This document shows positions 1 through 5,641 of a stretch of DNA of 10,639 bases, piece after piece. Position 1 is the first letter of the stretch; each line of letters opens with the position of its first letter. The stretch is from JBLFWJ01 sp047611425 (lineage in GTDB: Bacteria; Bacteroidota; Bacteroidia; UBA10329), in the NCBI GenBank assembly GCA_047611425.1, contig JBLFWJ010000117.1, forward strand, positions 1 to 10,639. The letters run 5' to 3'. The translations under genes and the position numbers were made by a program. The notes under the pieces are model-generated. The model worked only from the letters and a program-made list of their open reading frames with translations. It made no database searches and was not told the origin of the DNA.

Positions 1-1605
1 CTTCAGGCGTCCGTGCAGTATGCCAACTTGGTACTGCTTCATTGGGAATGACCGAACGATTGATTCATAGCCATCCGTCAGGAATTTGTAATCGAGCGAG
101 TCGCTTTCGTCAATGAGCGGATAGACCACATAGACCTGTCCGCCCTTGTCAATCACATCTTTCATAAACCCGAACAGCCGCAAACGGTGTGCATCTCTTC
201 GGTGCGAAGTAAGGATCGGTTTTCGGCCCGGTGGCAACTCATCGATTACCGAAATGTCGAGGTCGCCATAAAGCGTCATGGCCAATGTTCGAGGTATCGG
301 AGTGGCCGTCATCACCAAAATGTGCGGGATGCTGGCACCACCATCTTCGTTGGTTCTGGTGCCTTTTGCCCAAAGCTTGGCGCGTTGCTTTACACCAAAT
401 CGGTGTTGCTCATCAATGCAAACGAGGCCCAGTTTTTCAAACTGTACCACGTCTTCCAAAAGGGCGTGTGTTCCGATGAGGATCTTCATGAAACCGGAGC
501 GCAATGCCGTGTGAAGGGTGGTGCGTTCGGCCTTGGTTGCTGATCCTGTCAAAAGCCCAACCGTTATCGGTAGGCCAGACAGCATTTTGGTAATGGAGTT
601 GTAATGTTGCTCGGCAAGAATCTCCGTTGGTGCCATCATACAGGCTTGAAAGCCATTGTCGATGGCCAATAGCATCGTTAGCAATGAGACCACGGTTTTA
701 CCGCTTCCCACATCGCCTTGCAGCAGTCGGTTCATCTGTGTGCCCGAACCAAGGTCGTGTCGGATTTCACGGATTACACGTTTCTGTGCATCGGTGAGTT
801 CGAAGGGCAAATGATCCTTGTAAAACACATTGAACTGCGTGCCTACTTCATTAAAGTTGAAGCCTGAATACTTGTTGCTATGCTGGATCTTGATCATCAG
901 CAATCGTAGTTGGATCATGAACAGCTCCTCGAATTTTAATCGGTGGAGGGCGTGTTGCAAATGATCCTGATCCTTGGGATAATGAATATGGAAGAGGGCA
1001 AATTCCCGCCCAACCAATTTGTGTTCGGCTCGAAAATCCTCCGAATATGATTCGGGGAATTGTCCTTTTACTTCAGCACAGAGCGCACGGGTAAGCTTGG
1101 CAATGGCCTTGCTGTCGAGGCCACGCGCCTTCATTTTTTCGGAGGTGTTGTAAACCGGTTCCAGGTTTCCACCCAACTTAAGGCGGTAGCTTTCCCATTC
1201 CTCAAACTCGGGATGGCTCATATTGTACTTGTTATTGTACATAGTTGCCTTGCCAAAAACCACGAATTCAATGCCTTGCTTCAACTTGGGTTGAATCCAT
1301 TTTGCAGCCTGAAACCAAACTAAGTCAATCGTGCCAGTTGCATCTTCGAACTTGGCGGAAAGTCTTTGCGACCCTGGTCGTCCGGCCATCTTCCAAGAGA
1401 TGAATCGACCACGAAGTTGAACGTTTCCATCAATGGTTGCGATGTCGGTAATGCTATGCATATCCGTGCGGTCGACATGCCGAAACGGGAAGTGAAAGAG
1501 CAGGTCTTTGAAAGTCTCGCAACCCAGTTCGCTACGAAGCAGTTTAGACCGTTCGGGCCCAACTCCTTTTAGGAATTCTATCGGTGTATCGAAGAATTGA
1601 TTCAC
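1..1605 (-). CDS. recG: ATP-dependent DNA helicase RecG (C-terminal part missing)
   Basis: RecG is a cytoplasmic superfamily 2 helicase that remodels stalled replication forks and branch-migrates Holliday junctions. The 535 codons present start with a GTG at 1605-1603. An in-frame TAA lies four codons upstream, and the next ATG falls well inside the conserved N-terminus, so this start is well determined. The N-terminal part has the helix-hairpin-helix-like 'FLKGVGPERSKLL' and the OB-fold wedge region. The helicase part shows Walker A GDVGSGKT (residues 297-304), 'APTEILAEQH', the DEQH box (398-401, followed by RFGVKQR), and motif III TATPIPRT followed by LYGDLDISVIDELPPGR. The last visible residues are QVGILHGRLK, a conserved block early in the second RecA-like lobe. 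By the family's usual length of about 700 residues, roughly 160 C-terminal residues lie beyond the window. No frameshift is seen. No clear promoter was found, and the gene stands apart from its upstream neighbour. Confidence 0.97.
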   Translation of the reverse strand, partial: MNQFFDTPIEFLKGVGPERSKLLRSELGCETFKDLLFHFPFRHVDRTDMHSITDIATIDGNVQLRGRFISWKMAGRPGSQRLSAKFEDATGTIDLVWFQAAKWIQPKLKQGIEFVVFGKATMYNNKYNMSHPEFEEWESYRLKLGGNLEPVYNTSEKMKARGLDSKAIAKLTRALCAEVKGQFPESYSEDFRAEHKLVGREFALFHIHYPKDQDHLQHALHRLKFEELFMIQLRLLMIKIQHSNKYSGFNFNEVGTQFNVFYKDHLPFELTDAQKRVIREIRHDLGSGTQMNRLLQGDVGSGKTVVSLLTMLLAIDNGFQACMMAPTEILAEQHYNSITKMLSGLPITVGLLTGSATKAERTTLHTALRSGFMKILIGTHALLEDVVQFEKLGLVCIDEQHRFGVKQRAKLWAKGTRTNEDGGASIPHILVMTATPIPRTLAMTLYGDLDISVIDELPPGRKPILTSHRRDAHRLRLFGFMKDVIDKGGQVYVVYPLIDESDSLDYKFLTDGYESIVRSFPMKQYQVGILHGRLK

Positions 1606-1612
1606 GGGGCCA

Positions 1613-1640
1613 AATTAGCGAATGTGCGAATTAGCGAATG
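1613..1640. repeat. 12-bp direct repeat AATTAGCGAATG
   Basis: AATTAGCGAATG occurs at 1613-1624 and again at 1629-1640, a 16-nt period. The intervening GTGC extends the same AGCGAAT/GTGCGAAT pattern, and CAATTAGCG recurs near 1668. The copies lie immediately upstream of the recG GTG, within its expected 5' leader or promoter. On the recG strand they read CATTCGCTAATT. The role is unknown. It may be a dispersed short repeat rather than an operator. Confidence 0.55.
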
Positions 1641-1724
1641 AGTTGGAATGGGCGAAGATGGAAGCAATTAGCGGTCATTCAGAATGGAACGATGTGGAAT
1701 GAAGAATCTGAGCAGTTGTGGTTC

Positions 1725-1832
1725 TGTCATCCTGAGCGGAGTTGAGGCCCAAATCGAACATTGAATTTGCATTATTGCAACAGACCCTTCGACCTAACCT
1801 GTGCTGTGCTTGTCGAAGTACTCAGGGTGACA
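1725..1832. repeat. Imperfect inverted-repeat element with TGTCATCCTGAG ends
   Basis: The left end TGTCATCCTGAGC (1725-1737) matches the reverse complement of the right end ACTCAGGGTGACA (1820-1832) at 11 of 13 positions. Inside, CTTCGAC (1787-1793) pairs perfectly with GTCGAAG (1812-1818) around an 18-nt loop. So the element looks like an outer terminal inverted repeat with an inner hairpin next to the right end. From memory, CCTGAGCGGAGTCGAAG-type palindromes occur as dispersed intergenic repeats in many bacterial genomes. No transposase is encoded here, so a non-autonomous or REP/MITE-like repeat is inferred. Confidence 0.55.
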
Positions 1833-1861
1833 CAAGCCGGAATGCAATTCCAGTTTGTGTC
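1829..1861. repeat. Long hairpin (about 15-bp stem) adjoining the repeat element
   Basis: GACACAA (1829-1835) pairs with TTGTGTC (1855-1861). G1836-T1854 (wobble) and C1837-G1853 continue the stem, then one mismatch, then GGAAT (1839-1843) pairs with ATTCC (1847-1851) around a 3-nt GCA loop. The stem shares its first four bases with the right end of the neighbouring inverted repeat, so the two are probably parts of one compound element. There is no U-run on either side, so a classical intrinsic terminator is unlikely. Confidence 0.5.
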
Positions 1862-1872
1862 AAACACCACGA

Positions 1873-1894
1873 CCCCGAACCTTAAGGAGCGGGG
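1873..1894. repeat. GC-rich palindrome CCCCG...CGGGG
   Basis: CCCCG (1873-1877) pairs with CGGGG (1890-1894), and CCTT (1880-1883) pairs with AAGG (1884-1887) across two mismatched positions. The dyad is thus nearly perfect over 22 bp, with the axis in the CTTAAG core. It could form a cruciform or an RNA hairpin in leftward read-through from the START gene. No T-run follows it on either strand. The function is unknown. Confidence 0.45.
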
Positions 1895-1909
1895 CCGTAG
1901 CCAAACCAA

Positions 1910-2005
1910 ATGAAAAATTACTACCAGAACCTGCGCTCTGAAAGCATTGGCCAAGGTATTTGGATGGCTCCGTCTGAGTTCCCAACAAGTGAAAAGAACT
2001 GTTAA
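1910..2005 (+). CDS. Possible 31-residue small ORF, unrecognised
   Basis: An ATG at 1910 opens a frame of 31 codons to TAA at 2003-2005. The product begins MKNYYQNLR and ends FPTSEKNC. It is the only rightward frame in this gap, preceded by CCAAACCAA and not by a recognisable ribosome binding site. There is no signal peptide or known domain. The gene is oriented against both neighbours (START gene and recG). It could be a real small protein, a remnant of the 5' end of a lost gene, or chance. Only conservation in relatives could decide. Confidence 0.15.
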   Translation: MKNYYQNLRSESIGQGIWMAPSEFPTSEKNC

Positions 2006-2015
2006 ACTCTTTTCC

Positions 2016-2648
2016 TTATGGATTTAAGAAAGTGAAGGATTTGCCCTGATAGCGAGGTAAATTGACCAATTCGTGGTAGTTCTGAAGCATCTCCAAAGGA
2101 TTGTCTTCCACTACGGAATTTGCCAACCAGTCTGGAATGTTGCCTCCAGCCTCACCATTAAAACGATAAATCAATTCAGTCTTTTCACCAGCTTTCGTGA
2201 ACGTCCAAGTTCCGATGCCTTTGGTGAGGCGAACCATTCCATCTTGCTCTGGATACTTCTCGTTGATGACGTCCGCTTGAATAAAAACGGATTCCGATTC
2301 AGGTCGGTATTCGTAGGTCAAATGAAATGTGGCGTCTCGGTCGGTAACGGGCCAAGGTGCATTTAGGTGGAGGTAGTGGATTTGGTCAACGTCTGTTTGG
2401 GTCACCTTCTCTGTCTTTTCGCAATCTGGGAAAAGCTCTGTTAGATGTGGGATGTCTCTTAAGACAGCCACACACGTGGCAAGGTCGCAAGCGAAAGTGG
2501 TGGTGGCTTTAATGGCTTTTAGGCCCCATCCATCAACGCGTTTGGTGTAGACTTTAACACCCGACTTGTCTTTCTTCAGTTGCCATTCTTCTTGGGCAAA
2601 AGTCGAAAGAGAAGTAAGTACGAAGAGTAGGATTGGGATTGATCTCAT
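2016..2648 (-). CDS. Secreted START-domain lipid-binding protein
   Basis: The 210-residue product starts with a Sec signal peptide (MRSIPILLFVLTSLSTFA, likely cleaved before Q19-EEW), so it is probably periplasmic. The rest fits a bacterial START (StAR-related lipid transfer) domain. It begins W-x-L-x-K-D-x-S-G-V-K-V-Y-T-K-R (about 22-37), the classic first strand. The family's PWPVTDRD stretch is at 98-105, and the C-terminal helix region follows GGNIPDWLAN (168-177). START domains form a helix-grip cavity for lipids or other hydrophobic ligands. The ligand here cannot be told. The ATG lies 30 nt after the stop of the LuxE-like gene on the same strand with no terminator between, so the two are probably co-transcribed. 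There is no lipobox cysteine, so it is not a lipoprotein. Confidence 0.85.
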   Translation of the reverse strand: MRSIPILLFVLTSLSTFAQEEWQLKKDKSGVKVYTKRVDGWGLKAIKATTTFACDLATCVAVLRDIPHLTELFPDCEKTEKVTQTDVDQIHYLHLNAPWPVTDRDATFHLTYEYRPESESVFIQADVINEKYPEQDGMVRLTKGIGTWTFTKAGEKTELIYRFNGEAGGNIPDWLANSVVEDNPLEMLQNYHELVNLPRYQGKSFTFLNP

Positions 2649-2678
2649 GGTTTAGGAAACTTAAAATCTGAATAGAAA

Positions 2679-3677
2679 TTATGCCAACATCAAGTTGCAC
2701 CCCCGAATATCGGAATGATCGGAACGTCCCAAAATTTTGAATCGATGCTTTCCTACCATTTCACCAAGGTCTGAAGTTGCAATGAACGGACAAGATAAAA
2801 CGTTGGCCAGGTCGATGATGTTGACTGCCCCAGAATTTCGTTCTGATTGGCTTAACGGATCAGTCATATCGCGCAATTGGATTTTCATCCAGGGCGGAGT
2901 GGAGAAGATTCCATCGCCATCGCTGTAAGCCTGAGAGAGCAATTCAGTCATACCATACTCACTGTGAATTTGATCTACCCCAAAGGCGTTCTTTAAAATG
3001 CCATGTACCTCTTCTCGTGGCATTTCGCGTCTTCGACCTTTCATGCCACCCGTTTCCATTATGATGCAATTCTCGAGTTGCTGAGGATGTTTTTCGGCAA
3101 GGTCAAGCAGTCCGAAGGTTACGCCAAGCAACAGCGTCTTTTGCCCAGCCGCAGTATTCTTCTTTAGCAGTTTGGAAAGAGATGTAAGCCGATCCAAGTA
3201 AAAGCCACCATCCCTGTGTCCGCTCTCGCGGATCAACAGTTTGGCCATGTGAACTAAGGAAGAATTACTTCGGTCCAAGTAGGAGGGAAGCAAGGCCAAG
3301 ATGCAGTAATCACTTGGGTTTCCGTAGGCTTTTCTGAAACCAGAAAGGCTCGAGCGCTCGTACACGTTTTCATCTGCAACGAAATGCTTGCTCGGAATTT
3401 GGCCTGTGGTTCCACTGCTTTCAAAAACCAGATCCTCACCATCCTTAAAAAGAGAAACACGATGGTGCTTGAAAAGCTGAATTGGAAGGAATGGAATTTT
3501 TGAAACGTGATTAACAGATTTAGGGTCAACATTAAGGTGCAGAACAAACTCCCGATAAACGGGATTTCGCTTTTGGTGCACTTTGAACAACTTTAAACTC
3601 AGCTCATTAAACCCAAGTTCATCTCCATGTTGGAGTTGAAAAATGGATCGAACAAGCTTGTCATAACCTTCCTTCAC
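2679..3677 (-). CDS. LuxE/PaaK-family acyl-protein synthetase-like protein
   Basis: This 332-residue protein belongs to the ANL adenylating superfamily, LuxE branch. LuxE activates a fatty acid with ATP and carries it as a thioester. Visible motifs are the phosphate-binding loop ESSGTTGQIPSKH (86-98, core SSGTTG 87-92), the adenine/acyl pocket HSEYGMTE (238-245), SDLG (302-305) and LGRSD (316-320). C327 in the terminal RGCNLMLA sits close to the C-terminus, as does the acyl-accepting cysteine known from Photobacterium LuxE. Equivalence is an inference. The start is a GTG at 3677, because a TGA lies four codons upstream in frame. No luxC, luxD or luxAB is present, so bioluminescence is not implied. 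The substrate is unknown. The gene leads a likely operon with the START gene, 30 nt downstream, and is divergent from the lipoprotein gene with 58 nt between start codons. Confidence 0.88.
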   Translation of the reverse strand: MKEGYDKLVRSIFQLQHGDELGFNELSLKLFKVHQKRNPVYREFVLHLNVDPKSVNHVSKIPFLPIQLFKHHRVSLFKDGEDLVFESSGTTGQIPSKHFVADENVYERSSLSGFRKAYGNPSDYCILALLPSYLDRSNSSLVHMAKLLIRESGHRDGGFYLDRLTSLSKLLKKNTAAGQKTLLLGVTFGLLDLAEKHPQQLENCIIMETGGMKGRRREMPREEVHGILKNAFGVDQIHSEYGMTELLSQAYSDGDGIFSTPPWMKIQLRDMTDPLSQSERNSGAVNIIDLANVLSCPFIATSDLGEMVGKHRFKILGRSDHSDIRGCNLMLA

Positions 3678-3693
3678 GTATACTGATCAACAG

Positions 3694-3721
3694 TTTGAGG
3701 CGTTAAAATTGAGTAAATTCG
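3694..3721 (+). promoter_or_regulatory. Bacteroidota-type promoter for the lipoprotein gene
   Basis: TTTG at 3694-3697 is followed after 16 nt by TAAATTCG (3714-3721), a one-mismatch match to the Bacteroidota -7 element TAnnTTTG. Transcription would begin just downstream, about 10 nt before the ATG at 3736. This argues for that ATG and against the in-frame TTG at 3709, which lies upstream of the -7 element. Confidence 0.5.
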
Positions 3722-3735
3722 GCCGAACCCTGACG

Positions 3736-4254
3736 ATGAAAAATTTTATCCCCGTTGTTTTTGTTTCTCTGTTTGTTCTCTTGTTGGGATCCTGCTTGAA
3801 AAAACTGGATTTTCCAATCCAGCCGCAATTGGAGTATATCGGATTCACCCAATTTGATTCTATCGAGTCATCAGGCCTCATTGGATTTGTGAATCTAAAG
3901 TTCACGGATGGTGATGGAAATGTTGGCCTCGATTCCGTGCTGGATTCTTCCGGCAAATTTGCACCCGACAGCGCTTTTGAAAATAACCTCTTTGTAAGCA
4001 TATTCCGCAAGGAGAATGGTGAGTACTTTCCTGTTCCTGTTGCGGAGGACCCTAATGTGAGAATAGCGCCAAGGTTGTCTGATGAGGATGACCAACCTAT
4101 TGAAGGTGACATTGACGTTGGCGCTTTTATTCCACCTCGCTCAAATACGGATACGGCCAGAGAAGTGACGATTAGATGGGAGATTTACCTCGTTGATCGA
4201 GACTTAAATCAGAGCAATCTCATCGTAACTCCCGAAATCGTTTTTGATCGGTAA
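3736..4254 (+). CDS. Small lipoprotein of unknown function
   Basis: From the ATG at 3736 the product has 172 residues. It opens with a lipoprotein signal peptide (MKNFIPVVFVSLFVLLLGSC, lipobox LGSC, lipidated Cys20), so it is anchored in a membrane, probably the outer one, facing the periplasm or the surface. An acidic stretch, LKFTDGDGNVGLDS, resembles the DGDG-containing motif of conserved small Bacteroidota lipoproteins. It could bind Ca2+, but this is an inference. The C-terminal half (EVTIRWEIYLVDRDLNQSN) looks like beta-strands of an immunoglobulin-like fold. No enzymatic motif is seen and I do not recognise a named family. A longer frame from TTG 3709 exists but would place ten residues before a good signal peptide. 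The gene is divergent from the LuxE-like gene and convergent with the porin gene (5 nt between the stops). Confidence 0.85.
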   Translation: MKNFIPVVFVSLFVLLLGSCLKKLDFPIQPQLEYIGFTQFDSIESSGLIGFVNLKFTDGDGNVGLDSVLDSSGKFAPDSAFENNLFVSIFRKENGEYFPVPVAEDPNVRIAPRLSDEDDQPIEGDIDVGAFIPPRSNTDTAREVTIRWEIYLVDRDLNQSNLIVTPEIVFDR

Positions 4255-4255
4255 A

Positions 4256-4269
4256 GGGATTAGAATCCC
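4256..4269. terminator. Weak hairpin at the convergent gene ends
   Basis: GGGAT (4256-4260) and ATCCC (4265-4269) form a small hairpin around TAGA, spanning the lipoprotein stop/porin stop junction. Only short T-runs are near it, so it is a marginal bidirectional terminator at best. No better candidate lies between the two convergent genes. Confidence 0.2.
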
Positions 4270-5495
4270 AATTCTACTTGTAATCTGTACCGCAACGTTG
4301 GATCTGGCGAATCGAATTTGTCTACCAACGTAATGTCGGTTTGAATTTTCAAACTGTGACCAACCACATACTTTGAAAGACCCAAAGTATACTCTCGCAG
4401 GCCATCAAAACTGCCTTTCCAACTTGGCGTTACGTTTGTGAAACGACCTGCCAATTCTATGTTGTGCTTAAATAAATATCCTGCTTGAACCAGCACTCCG
4501 TGGCCAGTTAAGTATGTTTTACCATCCGCATCAACAATTTCGGAACCAATCGATTCAACTGTCTCTCCATTTTGAAACAAATAGTCTTTCATCGCGAATT
4601 CTGTAAACAAGCTAAACCCTTTGTATTTGAACAAAATGTCGGCAAACGCAGTGTAAACGCCACGATTTAGGTAAGTGCCATTGGTATCCGTTAAAAACAC
4701 TCCGGTGGCCTTTTCTCTTCCGCCTCTATCATTGTAATTGAACGCTCCGGCAATTGACAATTTCGGCTTTGGTTCACGCTTCAGGTCTGATTCGAAATAG
4801 TCTCCCTTTCCTGTGAATTTTCCCATTGGGAGAATCTCAACTTTTCCTGTGTAGCTAAAGCCGCCTAAGTTGCTGCTAATGATGTTTCTTCCTTCTCCTT
4901 TCGCAATGGCAACAATCGGTCGTATAACTGCATTACCAAGTTTGAAGTTGGAGTGAAGTTGTAATCCTATGTCACGATCTATATTGAATATGCTGTTTAC
5001 TAGGCCGCGATCTACCAATTGCAATTTTTGAGAAGAAACCAGTCTCTGCCTGTTTCCTGGGAGTTTTGTTTGACCAACCCACAACGCAAAGTTCTTGTGG
5101 AACTTCCATTTCAAGGCGGCATCCAAAATCACTTTGGCAGCGCCACCAGCTTCCTTGTAATCTTTAGTTGCTTTCAGGTCATCAGGGGCAAACGCCAATT
5201 CTACTTTGTAGACCAATTTTGGACTAAATGCCCACCCATCAAACTTCAATCTCGCCCTTCGGATTACGAAGTTCGACTTCCAGTCTTGGTCACCATTCAG
5301 TCCTCCAGATGTTTCAAATTTAGTTTGAAATCGGAAGCCGATTTTCAAGTGCATCGAAGAATCACGGGAGGTAAAAGCCAAGCCTTTTCCGTGCTTTAGT
5401 TTCCCCCAAACCTGCTGGATTTTCTTCTCTTGACCATTAGCGCTGAATGCAGCCAGGATGCTGGCGATAACAAATAAATAACGTAGCGTTTTCAT
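4260..5495 (-). CDS. Outer-membrane porin of the OprO/OprP phosphate-selective family
   Basis: The 411-residue protein has a Sec signal peptide (MKTLRYLFVIASILAAFSANG, cleavage likely before Q22). It then has an OprO/OprP-like beta-barrel: the early 'LKIGFRFQTKFE' strand, 'NFVIRRARLKFDGWAFSPKLVYKVELAF', the 'LWVGQTKLPGNRQRL' segment and the 'DRDIGLQLH' strand. The last residue is Phe (VELGF), the usual outer-membrane barrel end. OprP-type porins form anion channels for phosphate or pyrophosphate across the outer membrane. Actual selectivity cannot be read from the sequence, and many Bacteroidota homologues are annotated only as 'porin'. Context supports phosphate: the gene lies next to a Na+/phosphate transporter, and both have PHO-box-like repeats upstream. 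A terminator separates them, so the porin is expressed from its own promoter. Its stop is 5 nt from the stop of the convergent lipoprotein gene. Confidence 0.88.
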   Translation of the reverse strand: MKTLRYLFVIASILAAFSANGQEKKIQQVWGKLKHGKGLAFTSRDSSMHLKIGFRFQTKFETSGGLNGDQDWKSNFVIRRARLKFDGWAFSPKLVYKVELAFAPDDLKATKDYKEAGGAAKVILDAALKWKFHKNFALWVGQTKLPGNRQRLVSSQKLQLVDRGLVNSIFNIDRDIGLQLHSNFKLGNAVIRPIVAIAKGEGRNIISSNLGGFSYTGKVEILPMGKFTGKGDYFESDLKREPKPKLSIAGAFNYNDRGGREKATGVFLTDTNGTYLNRGVYTAFADILFKYKGFSLFTEFAMKDYLFQNGETVESIGSEIVDADGKTYLTGHGVLVQAGYLFKHNIELAGRFTNVTPSWKGSFDGLREYTLGLSKYVVGHSLKIQTDITLVDKFDSPDPTLRYRLQVELGF

Positions 5496-5499
5496 GCCG

Positions 5500-5527
5500 C
5501 GAACATAGACCTCTAATATCTCCGCAA
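5500..5527 (-). promoter_or_regulatory. Candidate porin promoter (TTG-N17-TATGTTCG)
   Basis: Read leftward, TTG (5527-5525) is followed after exactly 17 nt by TATGTTCG (5507-5500), one mismatch from TAnnTTTG. The spacing equals that of the transporter promoter. The -7 element ends only 4 nt before the porin ATG, so the mRNA would be leaderless or nearly so. That oddity lowers confidence. Confidence 0.45.
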
Positions 5528-5538
5528 GGCTAATTATG

Positions 5539-5556
5539 TGTTAAGCAAATGTTAAG
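5539..5556 (-). promoter_or_regulatory. PHO-box-like direct repeat upstream of the porin gene
   Basis: On the porin strand the site reads CTTAACA-TTTG-CTTAACA: two perfect 7-bp direct repeats with a 4-bp T-rich spacer, an 11-bp period. This is the geometry of PhoB boxes in Escherichia coli (7-bp repeats, 4-bp spacer), and the half-site resembles the TTAACA half-site of Bacillus subtilis PhoP. A weaker half-site, ATTAGCC (5534-5528), continues the same phase up to the -33 element. Binding by a PhoB/PhoP-type regulator is inferred. Confidence 0.6.
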
Positions 5557-5588
5557 GATCGGAGGGCCAGGTTTGATAATCGTGGAAC

Positions 5589-5620
5589 AAAAAAAAGGCA
5601 GCTCAGAAGAGCTGCCTTTT
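5589..5620 (-). terminator. Intrinsic terminator of the Na+/phosphate transporter gene
   Basis: A perfect 12-bp inverted repeat (AAAAGGCAGCTC at 5593-5604 and GAGCTGCCTTTT at 5609-5620) encloses a 4-nt loop. On the minus strand the hairpin is followed by a run of eight T residues (complement of A5589-5596). It lies about 20 nt downstream of the transporter stop and upstream of the porin promoter, so it ends the transporter transcript and makes the porin a separate unit. Confidence 0.9.
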
Positions 5621-5641
5621 CAAATTTTAGAATAAGAACTG

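Larger units (their letters stand above)
1606..2015. other. 410-bp intergenic region rich in palindromes and short repeats
   Basis: This stretch separates the START-domain gene from recG, both leftward. It holds a 12-bp direct repeat next to the recG start, a long imperfect inverted repeat with TGTCATCCTGAG-type ends, and two further hairpins, all listed separately. A 31-codon open frame at 1910-2005 is the only coding candidate, and it is weak. The hairpins could end leftward transcription from the START gene, but none is followed by a good U-run. The region resembles accumulated dispersed intergenic repeats rather than a decayed gene. Confidence 0.6.

Noticed and set aside
187..1572. Several plus-strand frames of 68-118 codons in the recG region
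   Set aside because: They are antisense to recG, whose frame shows continuous helicase motifs. Their products lack recognisable domains.
1606..1625. TAATTTG on the minus strand as recG -7 element
   Set aside because: It is one base shorter than TAnnTTTG, and no TTG lies at the right distance upstream.
1772..1954. 60-codon minus-strand frame in the palindromic region
   Set aside because: It runs through three palindromes, and its composition follows the repeats. There is no domain or start context.
2679..3677. Bioluminescence operon, because of the LuxE homology
   Set aside because: No luxA, B, C or D genes are nearby, and LuxE-like proteins in Bacteroidota occur without luciferase.
3709..3735. 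TTG start giving a nine-residue longer lipoprotein
   Set aside because: It would sit upstream of the -7 element and would add residues before a standard signal peptide. The ATG at 3736 is preferred.
3687..4112. 141-codon minus-strand frame opposite the lipoprotein gene
   Set aside because: The plus-strand frame has a clear lipoprotein signal peptide and a promoter. The antisense product is rich in Ser, Asn and Pro without a domain, and would overlap the divergent promoter region.
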